Shown here piece by piece: positions 44,795 through 58,527 of a stretch of DNA of 64,000 bases. The position numbers and the translations under genes are program-made. Origin of the DNA: Metallosphaera tengchongensis (GTDB lineage: Archaea; Thermoproteota; Thermoprotei_A; Sulfolobales; Sulfolobaceae); assembly GCF_013343295.1 (NCBI RefSeq), contig NZ_CP049074.1:973501-1037500 (forward strand), given 5' to 3'. The notes beneath the pieces are model-generated. The model ran no database searches. It worked only from the letters and a program-made list of their open reading frames with translations, and was not told the DNA's origin. Within the stretch, counting starts at the first letter, position 1. Each line of letters opens with the position of its first letter.

Positions 44795-45526
44795 ATGTCG
44801 GGAAACACCAAGATATATCTTCAGGATAAGACAGTAGTAGTTCCAGGAGATCTAATAGCAGAGGGATCTTTCCAGATTCCTTGGTCTCCTTACATTATAA
44901 AACAAGATAACAAATATTATGCATCTGTAATAGGGATCTTAGACGTTAAGGATTCGTTCTTTGAAGTAATACCTCTAGAAGGTTCATACTACTATCCACG
45001 GATAGGAGACACGGTAATTGCCTTAGTTGAGGATATAGAGTTATATGGATGGCGAACTGACATCAAGGCACCGTATTCAGCTTATCTTCCAGCGTCGTCT
45101 CTCCTGGGAAGACCAGCAAACGTCGGAGAGGATTTAAGAAGATATATTGATATAGGCGACTACGTGATAGCCAAGGTAGACAGTTTTGATAGGACGTCTG
45201 ATCCGCAGATATCTGTTAAGGGAAAGGGACTAGGTAGAGTTACCTCAGGAACAGTAGTGGATATACTACCTGTAAAGGTTCCAAGGGTAATTGGGAAGGG
45301 TAAAAGTATGCTGGAGACGCTAACAACTGAGACCGGCTGTGATGTTTTGGTTGGACAAAATGGAAGGGTTTGGGCTAACTGTCCTTCAAAGGAGAAGGAG
45401 GAGGTACTTCTTATAGCCATTAGGACGATAGAAAAAGAGTCCCATACTAAAGGACTAACTGATAGAATTAAAAAACTGATAAAAGAATCATTAGGTGATA
45501 AGAGTGTTACAAGTTCAGAAGCCTAA
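44795..45526 (+). CDS. rrp4: Exosome RNA-binding cap subunit Rrp4
   Basis: A 243-residue cap protein of the archaeal exosome with N-terminal domain ([12 protein letters not shown]), S1 domain ([26 protein letters not shown]) and KH domain ([32 protein letters not shown]). It brings RNA, preferentially A-rich, to the Rrp41/42 ring. Its last 23 bases overlap the rrp41 start. Confidence 0.96.
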   Translation: MSGNTKIYLQDKTVVVPGDLIAEGSFQIPWSPYIIKQDNKYYASVIGILDVKDSFFEVIPLEGSYYYPRIGDTVIALVEDIELYGWRTDIKAPYSAYLPASSLLGRPANVGEDLRRYIDIGDYVIAKVDSFDRTSDPQISVKGKGLGRVTSGTVVDILPVKVPRVIGKGKSMLETLTTETGCDVLVGQNGRVWANCPSKEKEEVLLIAIRTIEKESHTKGLTDRIKKLIKESLGDKSVTSSEA

Positions 45527-46241
45527 ATTAATCTTAGATGATGGAAGAAGGCTGGATGGTAGAAAACCAGACGAATTAAGGCCGATGAAACTAGAGATTG
45601 GAGTCCTAAAGAACGCTGACGGTTCATCTTTGGTAGAAGTTGGAAATACTAAGATAATGGCGGCTGTATACGGCCCTAGGGAAATGCATCCAAGGCATTT
45701 AGCACTTCCCAACAGAGCTACATTAAGGGTTAGATATCACATGACTCCTTTCTCAACAGATGAGAGGAAAAGTCCAGCTCCAAGTAGAAGAGAGATAGAG
45801 CTTTCAAAGGTAATAAGAGAGGCCCTAGAATCGTCAATTTTGGTGGAACAGTTTCCAAGATCCTCTATTGATATATTTATGGAAGTTATTCAGGCAGATG
45901 CAGGGACGAGACTGGCGTCATTAATGGCTGCTTCCCTTGCTGTGGTAGACGCAGGGATACCTGTTAGAGACGTTATAGCTGCTGTAGCAGTAGGGAAGGC
46001 GGACGGAGTCATCGTTCTAGATCTAAATGAACCGGAAGACATGTGGGGGGAAGCTGACATGCCCGTAGCAATGATGCCGTCTCTTGGGCAAATTAGTCTT
46101 ATTCAGCTCAATGGACACATGACGCAGGACGAATTTAAAAAAGCTCTTGATCTAGCCTATAAAGGAATAGAAACTATATATAGTATGGAAAAAGAAGTCC
46201 TGAAGAACAAGTTTTCAGAAATTCACGAAGAGGGAACGTAA
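45504..46241 (+). CDS. rrp41: Exosome catalytic subunit Rrp41
   Basis: RNase PH-type phosphorolytic subunit. About 245 residues from GTG 45504, chosen because GGTGAT (45494-45499) is a Shine-Dalgarno 4 bases upstream; an in-frame GTG at 45495 falls inside that motif. Features: [39 protein letters not shown], phosphate-binding RRIE-type [12 protein letters not shown] and catalytic DMWGEADMP. Confidence 0.96.
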   Translation: MLQVQKPKLILDDGRRLDGRKPDELRPMKLEIGVLKNADGSSLVEVGNTKIMAAVYGPREMHPRHLALPNRATLRVRYHMTPFSTDERKSPAPSRREIELSKVIREALESSILVEQFPRSSIDIFMEVIQADAGTRLASLMAASLAVVDAGIPVRDVIAAVAVGKADGVIVLDLNEPEDMWGEADMPVAMMPSLGQISLIQLNGHMTQDEFKKALDLAYKGIETIYSMEKEVLKNKFSEIHEEGT

Positions 46242-47084
46242 ATGTCTATGACACCTATTAAGGAAAACGTTGTACCTTTGATTAAGAAGGAGAGCATAAT
46301 AACTCTCCTTGAGAGAGGAATTAGATCAGATGGTAGAAAATTTAATGATTACAGGCAAATTTCAATCACTCTTAATTACGCAAAAAAAGCCGATGGTTCT
46401 GCCTTGGTAAAACTGGGCGATACTACTGTCCTAGCTGGGGTTAAAATAGCGGAGGATGAACCTTATCCGGATACTCCAAATCAAGGAAATCTTGTAGTTA
46501 ATGCCGAGTTATTACCCTTAGCTTACGAAACGTTTGAACCTGGTCCTCCAGATGAAAACGCAATAGAGTTGTCCAGAGTTGTAGACAGAAGCCTGAGGGA
46601 TTCAAAGGCCATAGATTTGACTTCACTTGTTATAGACCCAGGGAAGAAGGTTTGGACAGTATGGGTTGACATATCCGTGCTCGATTATGGGGGCAACGTG
46701 CTAGACGCTTGTACATTAGCTGCTGTGGCCGCATTATATGATACTAAATTGCCAAAGGTTGTCAACGATAACGGTACCATAAACATAATAAAAGAGGAAA
46801 AAGTAAGTCCATTTCCAATAAGATATCCAGTAGCTACTTCTACTTTGGCCAAAATAGGGAAGTTTCTAGTTTTGGATCCAGATCTTGAGGAAGAGGGAAT
46901 TATGGATGCAAAAATTTCATTTTCATATATTCCTAGCGGTCACATAGTAGGAATTCAGAAATCAGGAGAGGGAAGTTTTAGTAAACAAGAGATCGAAATA
47001 GCTGAAAGCATGGCTTCGGTGGGAAGTCAGAAATTATTAGAAGAGCTTAAAAACCAGTTAGGCATTAAAGGTGGTGAAAGCTGA
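46242..47084 (+). CDS. rrp42: Exosome subunit Rrp42
   Basis: RNase PH-like, inactive partner of Rrp41 in the hexameric ring. The 280-residue protein has GIRSDGRKFNDYRQI, LVKLGDTTVLAGVKI, ELSRVVDRSLRDSKAIDLTSL and VWVDISVLDYGGNVLDAC. Its TGA shares the A with the ATG of rpl37ae, so translation is coupled. Confidence 0.96.
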   Translation: MSMTPIKENVVPLIKKESIITLLERGIRSDGRKFNDYRQISITLNYAKKADGSALVKLGDTTVLAGVKIAEDEPYPDTPNQGNLVVNAELLPLAYETFEPGPPDENAIELSRVVDRSLRDSKAIDLTSLVIDPGKKVWTVWVDISVLDYGGNVLDACTLAAVAALYDTKLPKVVNDNGTINIIKEEKVSPFPIRYPVATSTLAKIGKFLVLDPDLEEEGIMDAKISFSYIPSGHIVGIQKSGEGSFSKQEIEIAESMASVGSQKLLEELKNQLGIKGGES

Positions 47085-47302
47085 TGGCTCGTAAGAAAGT
47101 TGTGGGTGTTGCAGGCAGGTTTGGTCCTAGGTATGGATCGTCCCTTAGAAAAAGATGGAACGAAATAATGGAAAAACGATATTCGGATCACGTTTGTCCC
47201 ATTTGTAAAACCAGTGGAAAAGTCTACAGAATAGCTTCTGGGGTTTGGAGTTGCAATAAGTGTGGTAGTAAATGGGCCGGCTCGGCATATACGCCGAGTT
47301 GA
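47084..47302 (+). CDS. rpl37ae: 50S ribosomal protein L37Ae (eL43)
   Basis: A 72-residue zinc-ribbon ribosomal protein: GVAGRFGPRYGSSLRKRW, then CPICKTSGKVYRIASGVWSCNKCG. Overlaps the Brix gene by about 41 bases. An RpoP (Rpo12) gene, often next in archaea, is not present here. Confidence 0.96.
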   Translation: MARKKVVGVAGRFGPRYGSSLRKRWNEIMEKRYSDHVCPICKTSGKVYRIASGVWSCNKCGSKWAGSAYTPS

Positions 47303-47786
47303 AACTTTAATAACAAGCTCTAGGGATCCCTCATCGAGGACAAGAAGTTTACTTAACTATTTGGAATACGTTCTCCCTAACTCCTTGAAGGTCAATAGAG
47401 GGAGGAGGAGTATAGTTGAAATTTTTTCCATTGCCCAATCGATTGGGGCAAGGCTACTAATCTTAGTTAGTGTAAGAAAAGGTAACCCTGCGGTCATAGA
47501 CGTATACGGTATACCCTCCAACCAGAGGATGTATAGCTTTAGTATCAAGGCCATGAGATTAATGAGCGATTATAAAGTACCCTATTATGGAGTTACAAGG
47601 AGGAGACTCTGTATTGAGAGTAGTACAGCTAGATGCTATCAAGTCAATTCGTTTCTAGTTGACGCAGGAGCGAGGCATAAAAACATATGCGATACCTTTG
47701 CTGAAGTTTCTGAAACAAGCTTTTGCGAAATTAAGTTCAAAAATAAAAAAGGAGACGAATTACTGATGTTAGGTTTAGAGTCATGA
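47262..47786 (+). CDS. Brix-domain ribosome biogenesis protein
   Basis: A protein of up to 174 residues related to Imp4/Rpf2, predicted to bind pre-rRNA. Core: TLITSSRDPSSRTRSLLNYLEYVLPNSLKVNRGRRSI (about 16-52), then RLLILVSVRKGNPAVIDVYGIP. The GTG at 47262 is the only start codon upstream of the conserved strand and lies well inside rpl37ae. Ends by a 4-base overlap with the Pcc1-like gene. Confidence 0.85.
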   Translation: MVVNGPARHIRRVETLITSSRDPSSRTRSLLNYLEYVLPNSLKVNRGRRSIVEIFSIAQSIGARLLILVSVRKGNPAVIDVYGIPSNQRMYSFSIKAMRLMSDYKVPYYGVTRRRLCIESSTARCYQVNSFLVDAGARHKNICDTFAEVSETSFCEIKFKNKKGDELLMLGLES

Positions 47787-48025
47787 TAAAAATAAAAATT
47801 ACTTTCCAAGATATGGATAAAGAGACAAAGAGTCTTCTATCAAGTTCGTTGTTGATTGAAGATATGGACAAGAAATATGTAAACATCGAAGATGATGGTA
47901 CATCTTTTACATGCGAAACGATTTCACGATGTAGGGCAATAATGAACTCTTATATATTCTGGATTTACAGTGTGTTAAGCACTCTAAAAGAGGTAGAACG
48001 TGATGGCAGAAAGAATCCCACCTGA
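47783..48025 (+). CDS. KEOPS subunit Pcc1 (probable)
   Basis: An 80-residue protein at the position that Pcc1 takes in this superoperon (Brix - Pcc1 - prefoldin beta). [25 protein letters not shown], ... [29 protein letters not shown] resembles the Pcc1 core, in which a C-terminal helix RAxxNSxLRWI mediates dimerisation. KEOPS makes t6A at tRNA position 37. A Cgi121-like gene is at 19.3 kb. Confidence 0.75.
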   Translation: MIKIKITFQDMDKETKSLLSSSLLIEDMDKKYVNIEDDGTSFTCETISRCRAIMNSYIFWIYSVLSTLKEVERDGRKNPT

Positions 48026-48389
48026 TTTACAAACTCAGTTGTTGAAGTTGCAACAACTTCAAAGTCAATTAGAGAGGCTCACCTATGAGAAAAGCGTAAT
48101 CGAGAGCGAGCTAAGGGAAGTCAACGAAGTTTTAAAGGAGTTAGCAAGTATTCCCCAAGACTCACCGATCTACAAGATAGTAGGAAATTTATTAGTAAAA
48201 CAGAATATAAGCAATGTTCAAAATGAGTTGAACGAAAGAAAAGAACTACTTGAGCTCAAGAGCAGGACATATCAAAAACAGGAGGGTCTTCTTAGAAAGC
48301 AATTCGAGGATCTTCAGAAGAAAGTCAACGAGCTAGTCCAGAAGTACTATCCGCAGGGAACTCCGGGATCTGCGCCTCCAAAGGCTTAA
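48003..48389 (+). CDS. pfdB: Prefoldin beta subunit
   Basis: About 128 residues: two long coiled-coil helices ([29 protein letters not shown] and [30 protein letters not shown]) around a short beta hairpin ([14 protein letters not shown]). Captures unfolded proteins and passes them to the thermosome. ATG 48003 chosen; a GTG at 48000 precedes it directly. Confidence 0.94.
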   Translation: MAERIPPDLQTQLLKLQQLQSQLERLTYEKSVIESELREVNEVLKELASIPQDSPIYKIVGNLLVKQNISNVQNELNERKELLELKSRTYQKQEGLLRKQFEDLQKKVNELVQKYYPQGTPGSAPPKA

Positions 48390-48414
48390 AGTTTTTCTTG
48401 CGTACTACATAGCT

Positions 48415-49116
48415 GTGTTGAGAATTTATGTTGACACAAGGGAAGCTCAGTCAGGCATTCCTGATTTACTTAGGGAAAATGGAGTAACGGTTTTTTTCCA
48501 GCAATTATCTGTAGGGGATTACGTAATAGCTCAGGACGTTGTGATAGAACGAAAGAACGTTTTTGACTTATTGAGTTCGATTTTTGACAAGCGATTCTTT
48601 GATCAGCTAGCAAGACTGAAAACTACCTATCTTAATACATTCCTTCTAATTGAAGGAAGCTTAGAAGCGGTAAGATCAGTTACGGAGAAATGGAAAATCC
48701 TTAATTCAGCTTTAGTATCGGCAGCAATAGATTATGACGCCAAGATTATTTACTCTGCCAACAAGAAGGACAGCGCAGACGTAATTCTTTCCATTATTAA
48801 AAGATATCAAAACGGGACGAACAATAAGGGTCCCATTGTTCTCCACGATAAACCGAAATTTGAGACTATTGACCAAATTCAGCTTTATGTGGTAGAGTCT
48901 TTGCCAAGGGTAGGCGGTAAAACCGCAGTGAAATTATTGACGGAGTTCAATACCATAAAAGACCTTTGTAACTCCTCAGTAGCCGATATCGAGAAAGCCA
49001 TAGGAAGCAGGAAAACGGCTGAACTTATCTATAAGATATTCAATACTCCCTACTCCACTCGTCAATCCAATAAGATATCTTCTCTCTCTGAGTTCATAGA
49101 TAATGATAAGACGTAA
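48415..49116 (+). CDS. xpf: XPF/Mus81-type structure-specific endonuclease
   Basis: A 233-residue crenarchaeal short XPF lacking the helicase. The nuclease domain has YVDTREAQSGIP, GDYVIAQDVVIERKNVFDL (ERKxxxD catalytic signature, about 44-51) and FDKRFFDQLARLK. It is followed by tandem HhH with SLPRVGGKTAVKLLTEF. The C-terminus QSNKISSLSEFI resembles a PCNA-interacting peptide; Sulfolobus XPF is known to need PCNA. The start is TTG. Confidence 0.92.
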   Translation: MLRIYVDTREAQSGIPDLLRENGVTVFFQQLSVGDYVIAQDVVIERKNVFDLLSSIFDKRFFDQLARLKTTYLNTFLLIEGSLEAVRSVTEKWKILNSALVSAAIDYDAKIIYSANKKDSADVILSIIKRYQNGTNNKGPIVLHDKPKFETIDQIQLYVVESLPRVGGKTAVKLLTEFNTIKDLCNSSVADIEKAIGSRKTAELIYKIFNTPYSTRQSNKISSLSEFIDNDKT

Positions 49117-49427
49117 GGTACCTTAAGTTTTGGATCAGGTAAACGAAAATGAATGAAGATTGAAGGATAATTTTTCTAAATGTTTAACACATTATTAGTG
49201 ATGTCTAGGCCACACAGCAAATTAATAATTTAGCCCCATTAGCTTGTTGAATTTGTTATAATAGAACTATTTATATTCTAATGTAAAACAGGTTGATGAG
49301 GGTTTTTAAGAAATACCTTTCGTGGCTTCTATACTTGTTTAAAGTTCTAATTTTGTCTACAATTCATGATCACACTTTAATACTTCTAAATAAAGTACTA
49401 CATGTTTACGATACTAGGTGATACAGT
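49117..49427. other. Intergenic region upstream of EF-2
   Basis: No gene found in 311 AT-rich bases. The EF-2 promoter is probably the CTTTAATACTTCTAAATAAA stretch near 49374-49393. GGTGAT at 49417-49422 lies 5 bases before the TTG start and is the ribosome binding site. An isolated GTGATGT (C-box-like) near 49199 has no D box partner. Confidence 0.5.
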
Positions 49428-51638
49428 TTGCCCAAGTACAAAACATCGGAACAAGTTCTAAGCTTAATGAAGGATAGAACTAGAGTAAGAAACATTGGTA
49501 TTATAGCCCATGTGGATCACGGTAAAACAACAACCAGTGATCAATTGCTTGCCGCATCTGGTATAATTTCACCTAAAGTTGCTGGAGAAGCTCTAGCGTT
49601 GGACTATCTTTCTGTAGAGCAGCAGCGTGGTATAACTGTAAAGGCAGCAAACGTAAGCCTATATCACGAAGTGGAAGGTAAAGGTTACGTAATAAACTTG
49701 ATTGATACCCCCGGTCACGTAGACTTTAGCGGTAGGGTAACTAGAAGTTTAAGAGTATTGGACGGTTCAATAGTAGTTGTAGACTCAGTAGAAGGAGTAA
49801 TGACTCAAACAGAAACAGTTCTTAGGCAGAGTCTAGAGGAGAGAGTAAGGCCGATTTTGTTCGTCAATAAGGTGGACAGGTTAGTAAAAGAGCTGAAGCT
49901 TGGACCTCAAGAGATGATGCAAAAATTAATGGATATTATCAAAGAAGTTAATAATTTAATAAATATTTATGCGGAGCCAGAATTAAAGGAAAAGTGGTCC
50001 ATAAATCCTACCCTAGGAAACGTGGTGTTCGGTTCGGCTAAAGATAGGTGGGGATTTAGCATACCCATGGCCCAGAAAAAGGGAATTAACATGAAGCATG
50101 TAATAGATGCTTACTCCACTACAGATAAGACTAAAATCAACGAGTTGGCCTCCCAAGTTCCTATTAATGAAGCTCTATTGGATGCAGTAATCAAATTTGT
50201 TCCTAATCCAGTTGATGCCCAAAAGTATAGAATACCCAAAATATGGAAAGGAGACCTAGATAACGAGCTCGCAAAAGCCATGTTAAATGCTGACCCCAAT
50301 GGGCCAGTAGTCATGATGATAACTGATATGAAGGTAGATCCACACGCAGGGTTGGTAGCAACTGGTAGAGTGTTTTCTGGAACCATAAGACCAGGTTCAG
50401 AGGTATGGTTGGTAAACGCAAAAGCTCCACAAAAAGTACTACAGGTCAGTATTTACATGGGACAATTCAGGGAACTGGCGGACGAGATACCTGCAGGCAA
50501 CATAGCAGCAGTTCTAGGTCTTGAAAGGGCGAGATCTGGTGAAACGCTTATAGACATGAGGTTTAAGGATCTACAGGGAAGCTTTGAGAAATTGCATTAC
50601 GTCTCCGAGCCAGTCGTAACCATAGCGGTAGAGCCTAAGAATCCTAAGGATTTGACCAAAATGATTGATGCCCTTAGAAAGCTAAGCATAGAGGATCCAA
50701 ACCTTGTGGTGAAAATAAACGAAGAAACTGGAGAATATCTACTCTCAGGTATGGGCTTTCTGCATGTTGAAGTTTCGCTTCAGTTATTAAAGGACAATTA
50801 CGGAGTGGATGTTGTAACTACTCCACCTATTGTAGTCTATAGGGAAAGTATTAGAAATAAGAGCGAAGTATTCGAAGGGAAGTCTCCTAACAAACATAAC
50901 AAGTTTTACATTAGCGTGGAACCATTGAACGAGAAAACAGTAGAACTGATCTCTAATGGGACTATAAAGGAGGATATGGACTCCAAGGAGATGGCCAAAA
51001 TATTAAGGGATCAGGCCGAGTGGGATTACGATGAAGCTAAGAAGATTATTGCGATTGATGAAAACGTTAACGTTCTAGTGGATATGACCAGCGGTGTTCA
51101 GCATCTGAGAGAGATCATTGATACTATGCTTCAAGGTTACAGGTTGGCCATGAGAGAAGGTCCCTTGGCCCACGAACCAATAAGAGGGGTGAAAGTGGTT
51201 CTTCACGATGCAGTAATTCATGAAGATCCAGCTCATAGAGGTCCTGCACAGATATATCCAGCGGTTAGGAATGCCATTTTCGCATCACTACTAATGGCAA
51301 GGCCAACGCTTTTGGAACCTTTGCAAAAATTGGATATAAGAGTGCCAATGGAGTTTGTGGGTAACGTCACAGCGGTTCTAAGCCGAAAGAGGGGTAAGAT
51401 TCTAAATATGACTCAGTCAGGCAGCGTCGCTAGAGTGCTAGCCGAGATACCTGTATCAGAATCCTATGAGCTAGCCAGCGACCTCAGAGGTTCCACTGGA
51501 GGCAGAGCATTCTGGGGTACAGAGTTCAGTAAGTGGGCTCCTGTTCCAGATAGCATCCTAACTGATGTAATCCTAAAGATAAGAGAAAGAAAGGGGTTAC
51601 CCAAGGAATTACCAAAGGTTGAGGACTTCTTGTCGTGA
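49428..51638 (+). CDS. fusA: Translation elongation factor EF-2
   Basis: A 736-residue translocase GTPase. G1 is [13 protein letters not shown], switch [13 protein letters not shown]4 NKVDR. The diphthamide loop near 600 reads [20 protein letters not shown], with the modifiable His in AHRG. The start is TTG, set by GGTGAT 5 bases upstream. HAD hydrolase follows after 6 bases. Confidence 0.97.
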   Translation: MPKYKTSEQVLSLMKDRTRVRNIGIIAHVDHGKTTTSDQLLAASGIISPKVAGEALALDYLSVEQQRGITVKAANVSLYHEVEGKGYVINLIDTPGHVDFSGRVTRSLRVLDGSIVVVDSVEGVMTQTETVLRQSLEERVRPILFVNKVDRLVKELKLGPQEMMQKLMDIIKEVNNLINIYAEPELKEKWSINPTLGNVVFGSAKDRWGFSIPMAQKKGINMKHVIDAYSTTDKTKINELASQVPINEALLDAVIKFVPNPVDAQKYRIPKIWKGDLDNELAKAMLNADPNGPVVMMITDMKVDPHAGLVATGRVFSGTIRPGSEVWLVNAKAPQKVLQVSIYMGQFRELADEIPAGNIAAVLGLERARSGETLIDMRFKDLQGSFEKLHYVSEPVVTIAVEPKNPKDLTKMIDALRKLSIEDPNLVVKINEETGEYLLSGMGFLHVEVSLQLLKDNYGVDVVTTPPIVVYRESIRNKSEVFEGKSPNKHNKFYISVEPLNEKTVELISNGTIKEDMDSKEMAKILRDQAEWDYDEAKKIIAIDENVNVLVDMTSGVQHLREIIDTMLQGYRLAMREGPLAHEPIRGVKVVLHDAVIHEDPAHRGPAQIYPAVRNAIFASLLMARPTLLEPLQKLDIRVPMEFVGNVTAVLSRKRGKILNMTQSGSVARVLAEIPVSESYELASDLRGSTGGRAFWGTEFSKWAPVPDSILTDVILKIRERKGLPKELPKVEDFLS

Positions 51639-51644
51639 AATGAA

Positions 51645-52370
51645 ATGGAGGATTTTAATTTATTCGCGGGTACTAAAGCAGTTTTTTTCGATTATGATAA
51701 TACTCTAGTAAATTTTCAAGAAAAATCAAGGAAAGCATTAGAACAGGTCTCGTCAGACATTTTTAATTTTATTCGAGAAAATGGCTCAACATCCGTTTCT
51801 CCAGATTACTTAAAGGAAAAGCTCATCTTTATTGCTGAAAAGTTAGATTCTGAAGGGGTATACGACAGGAACGTTTGGTGGTCAGAGACACTTAAGCAAA
51901 TCGGGTTGGAAATCACTGAGAAGGAACAACTATATGAGTGGACTAACATGTACTGGTCTGTAGCAGGAGAGGCTTATCCTTACGACGATGCGCTTGATAT
52001 TATAGATTACTTGAAGGGAAAGGGCTACAAATTAGGTCTAATAACAAATAGTGATGGAGAAGGGGGGGATAAGAGGTCTAGAATTTCAAGGTTCCCATAT
52101 ATAGGTAAATTCGATATAATCATAATAGGTGGAGAAAATAATATTAAGCCTAAACCTAGCCTACAACCCTTTATAGTGGCTTGCGAAGGAGTTGGGGCAA
52201 ATAAAGAGACATGTGTTATGGTAGGAGACGATCCGGTGAAGGACTGCCTTGCAGCCAAAAGGGCTGGGCTAAAGTCTATTTTACTAGATAGAAAATCATC
52301 GGTGAAGTACCCTGAGCTGTACGCTGACTTTGTTATCAGAACTCTGAAGGAGTTAGAGGAATTCTTGTAG
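51645..52370 (+). CDS. HAD-family phosphatase, substrate unknown
   Basis: A 241-residue haloacid-dehalogenase hydrolase: motif I FFDYDNTLV with nucleophile D16 and D18, motif II ITNSDG, Lys in IKPKPS and motif IV VMVGDDPVKDCLAAKRAG. The helical cap at about 25-110 makes it a subclass C1 member. Downstream of EF-2 and probably co-transcribed. Tail overlaps the convergent gene by 18 bases. Confidence 0.9.
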   Translation: MEDFNLFAGTKAVFFDYDNTLVNFQEKSRKALEQVSSDIFNFIRENGSTSVSPDYLKEKLIFIAEKLDSEGVYDRNVWWSETLKQIGLEITEKEQLYEWTNMYWSVAGEAYPYDDALDIIDYLKGKGYKLGLITNSDGEGGDKRSRISRFPYIGKFDIIIIGGENNIKPKPSLQPFIVACEGVGANKETCVMVGDDPVKDCLAAKRAGLKSILLDRKSSVKYPELYADFVIRTLKELEEFL

Positions 52371-53696
52371 GACGTTATACATTCTATCTAAATACGTTTT
52401 TGTAAGAGTTTTTTCCAGTTCAGATCTGAAAAGTCTATGGAATTCCGTACTTTCATACCTAACTGACAGGGCAGGATAGTCCTCAGCGAAAGTTATTTTG
52501 AATTTTCTAGATATTTTATTGGCTAAAAGCAAGTGAAAAATTCCATATTTAATATTCCCAGGTAATCCCCAATACCTACCCAAGAAGCTTAGAATTATCT
52601 TGGATTGGATTAACTTTCTATCATTAAAATTCACTAGAAACGAGCGTATCTCGGGTGGCAATAATTTAATATCGTCTACGAAATCTTCTAAAATAGATTT
52701 ATTAGAAAAATTGAAATTTAGCTTTGAAATAGTTTCCAAAGTTCTTGTCTCTTTAGTTATCGCTTCTTTATTATCTGAGGAACTCGGTTCAGTAAAGTTT
52801 ACATGATATATTATGGAAGGAATACCTGCCCTGACCAATTCATATGAGATCGATAAGGGTTCGACGGGCACCCTTTTTCCCAGGTTCGATCTTAATCCCG
52901 GCCCTATTTCTATACCCCATTCACCTCCTCTAATTTCTATGGCAAGGTCAATATCAAAATTCTTGGTTTGGATTAGTTTCTCTACTGTAGAGTTCCAATA
53001 CAGTGAGGAAAATCCTGGTCTACCTGTTTCAATTCCAGACATTGATAGATATTCCCATTGGACTTCTGGATCCCTCGACAGATTTTTGAAAAGGTGCGAT
53101 GTGTATCTCCTTAAGTTATCTCTACTAATCCACGTATCGTGATTAGTGACTAGACACACTCTTCTTTTGCCGTTCTTTATGGCATGGATGGAAAACGCTT
53201 CAGAGATCTTTACATCAGAGTCAAGATAAATTTCTATTCTATCTCCATGTTTAACGTTTCCGTTCCCTAAGACGATCAAGGGCAACGGAGGTTCAGTGGG
53301 GCCCTTTTGAAGATAAGGAGGGGAGACGGAGACTAAGTTTTGGTTAAAATTTTTCAGTACTACACCTTGACATCCTTTCTCTCTAGCAACAATAATATCG
53401 TAATAAATATCTGCTAAAGAGGTTCTAACAGATAAAAGAATCTCGTTATGGCTACAGCCTAATGGGTCAACGGTTAAATTTCCCTTAAAAACTAAGCTCT
53501 TTGAATAAGGCATTGCACTAGACGTTATTTTCTCTCCATTAATAATTACTTCAAGGTACTTGGACTCCCAATATAACACTTCAGTCTTATAAGTTCTTAC
53601 CTCATCTGATGAGTCTTCCACCTGTCCCTTAAGCTCATCTATAAATCTTCTCTCATAGGGACTTCCAGCTAGCATGTGGTATTGCATATATTCCAC
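52353..53696 (-). CDS. Conserved-type protein, possibly a degenerate M28-like peptidase
   Basis: A 447-residue protein I do not recognise with certainty. Residues 100-160 resemble a PA-like insert (DIIVAREKGCQGVVLKNF). RRVCLVTNHDTWISRDN (about 180-196) could correspond to the HxD metal strand of M28 aminopeptidases, and AGIPSIIYHVNFTEPSSSDNKEAI to the late substrate loop, but the full ligand set (H, D, E-E, D/E, H) is not apparent. It may be an inactive relative. Divergent from the DUF447 gene by 20 bases. Confidence 0.6.
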   Translation of the reverse strand: MEYMQYHMLAGSPYERRFIDELKGQVEDSSDEVRTYKTEVLYWESKYLEVIINGEKITSSAMPYSKSLVFKGNLTVDPLGCSHNEILLSVRTSLADIYYDIIVAREKGCQGVVLKNFNQNLVSVSPPYLQKGPTEPPLPLIVLGNGNVKHGDRIEIYLDSDVKISEAFSIHAIKNGKRRVCLVTNHDTWISRDNLRRYTSHLFKNLSRDPEVQWEYLSMSGIETGRPGFSSLYWNSTVEKLIQTKNFDIDLAIEIRGGEWGIEIGPGLRSNLGKRVPVEPLSISYELVRAGIPSIIYHVNFTEPSSSDNKEAITKETRTLETISKLNFNFSNKSILEDFVDDIKLLPPEIRSFLVNFNDRKLIQSKIILSFLGRYWGLPGNIKYGIFHLLLANKISRKFKITFAEDYPALSVRYESTEFHRLFRSELEKTLTKTYLDRMYNVLQEFL

Positions 53697-53715
53697 TTAA
53701 TTGGATGTTAGACCA

Positions 53716-54303
53716 ATGGAAGGATTTAAGAAAGTATTTCCTGCTACGGGGATATATGAGGTTCTAGTAGGGACCTCAGGAAAATCTCCAAATATATCCC
53801 CATTAGGTCTCAGATACATGGACGAGTTTAAGTTTAAGGTGTACAGAGGTTCGATTTCTCTTGAAAATCTTCTTCAGTACCCCTACTGTTCCATTATGAT
53901 CACGGATAGGCCTGAGCTTTTCTATTTAGGGCTACGAGGACTCCTGCACCAAGATAAATTATTTTACGGTCTCCCAATAATTATCAGTTCGGAAAAAATA
54001 TATTGTACAATTATTGCTAGATGTGAATTGGTTTCCTTAGGAGATCCTTATGAGTTTAGGGTTCGCTTCCTAGAGGATAGTGGGCCATGCGATCGATCCC
54101 CTATATCTAGAGGTACTGGACTTTTTATAGACATGTTAGTTCATACGACAAGACTTGACATAGTCTCGGGGAATGAGAGGTCTAGATTACTGTATATCAT
54201 TAATTATGAGATAGATGTAATAAGGAAGACATATCCGTCCCTTTCTCAGTACCTTGATGAAATAGTGCGTCAGTTGGAGTTAAAAGGTTATAAGCTAGAC
54301 TAG
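53716..54303 (+). CDS. DUF447-type flavin-binding-like protein
   Basis: About 195 residues. IYEVLVGTSGKSPNISPLGLRYMDEFKFKVYRGSISLENLLQYPYCSIMITDRPELF matches the split-barrel layout of archaeal DUF447, thought to bind FMN. A C-terminal helical region (TTRLDIVSGNERSRLLYIINYEIDVIRKTYP) follows. The ATG at 53716 is preferred over the TTG at 53701. LeuB starts 14 bases downstream. Confidence 0.7.
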   Translation: MEGFKKVFPATGIYEVLVGTSGKSPNISPLGLRYMDEFKFKVYRGSISLENLLQYPYCSIMITDRPELFYLGLRGLLHQDKLFYGLPIIISSEKIYCTIIARCELVSLGDPYEFRVRFLEDSGPCDRSPISRGTGLFIDMLVHTTRLDIVSGNERSRLLYIINYEIDVIRKTYPSLSQYLDEIVRQLELKGYKLD

Positions 54304-54316
54304 ATAAGGCTCCACT

Positions 54317-55330
54317 ATGGTTTTCAAGGTAGCCGTAATTCCAGGAGACGGTGTAGGACCAGAGATATATTTCGAGTCTAAAAAAATACTATCCAAGCTA
54401 GTTGAAATGTATAGATTGGATGTAGAGTTTATTGAGATCGAGGCCGGGGATTCAGCTCTCTCGAGATATGGTGAAGCTCTTCCCAAGCCTGCGCTTAAGG
54501 TTATCGAATCCTCCGATATGATCCTCAAAGGCCCTGTTGGGGAGTCAGCAATGGACGTCGTGGTGAGGCTTAGGCAGATGTATGATATGTACGCCAATAT
54601 AAGACCCGCTAAATCCCTTCCTAATGTTCCCAATAGATTTGGAGATGTGGACGTGTTAATAGTTAGGGAAAATACAGAAGACTTATACAAGGGGATGGAG
54701 CATGAAATTGCTGATGGGGTCGCGATAGGATTAAAGGTGATAACAAGCAAAGCCTCTTCTAGAATAGCTAACGTTGCTTTATACTATGCGTTAAGAAGGA
54801 GAAGAAAAGTAACAGTAGTACATAAGGCTAACGTGATGCGCATTACTGATGGTTTATTCGCTAGGGCATGCAGATCCATCTTAAAGGACAAGGTAGAATA
54901 TAACGAGATGTATGTTGATGCCGCTGCGGCTAATCTAGTAAGGAATCCAAACATGTTCGATGTAATAGTGACAACGAATGTCTATGGTGACATTCTGAGC
55001 GATGAAGCCTCGCAGATAGCAGGTAGTTTAGGACTAGCCCCTTCATCAAACATAGGAGATACTAAGTCTTTATTTGAACCAGTTCATGGTGCAGCTTTCG
55101 ATATAGCAGGCAAGGGGATAGTAAATCCCACGGCTTTTCTGCTGTCTGTCGCAATGATGTTAGAGAGGATGCATGAAATATCGAAGGATCTTAAATATCT
55201 TAATGCTGCAGAATCACTAAATAAATCGATAAACGAAGTTTACAAAGAAGGGAAAAAGTTGACCGTTGATGTCGGCGGAAATTCCAAGCTAACCGATATG
55301 ATAGACGCTATTTACTCTAAGATAACGTAG
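54317..55330 (+). CDS. leuB: 3-Isopropylmalate dehydrogenase
   Basis: A 337-residue member of the beta-decarboxylating dehydrogenases. [57 protein letters not shown], the metal-binding [15 protein letters not shown] and the NAD loop [14 protein letters not shown] follow the Sulfolobus tokodaii enzyme closely as I recall it. It acts in leucine synthesis; homoisocitrate activity cannot be excluded by eye. No other leucine genes are adjacent. Confidence 0.88.
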   Translation: MVFKVAVIPGDGVGPEIYFESKKILSKLVEMYRLDVEFIEIEAGDSALSRYGEALPKPALKVIESSDMILKGPVGESAMDVVVRLRQMYDMYANIRPAKSLPNVPNRFGDVDVLIVRENTEDLYKGMEHEIADGVAIGLKVITSKASSRIANVALYYALRRRRKVTVVHKANVMRITDGLFARACRSILKDKVEYNEMYVDAAAANLVRNPNMFDVIVTTNVYGDILSDEASQIAGSLGLAPSSNIGDTKSLFEPVHGAAFDIAGKGIVNPTAFLLSVAMMLERMHEISKDLKYLNAAESLNKSINEVYKEGKKLTVDVGGNSKLTDMIDAIYSKIT

Positions 55331-55362
55331 TATTTTTAAATTCTCGGGACACATACCCACTC

Positions 55363-58527
<3,165 letters not shown>

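Noticed and set aside
49190-49330. Possible C/D sRNA around GTGATGT (49199) and TTGATGA (49292) upstream of EF-2
   Set aside because: No CTGA at the right spacing after either box.
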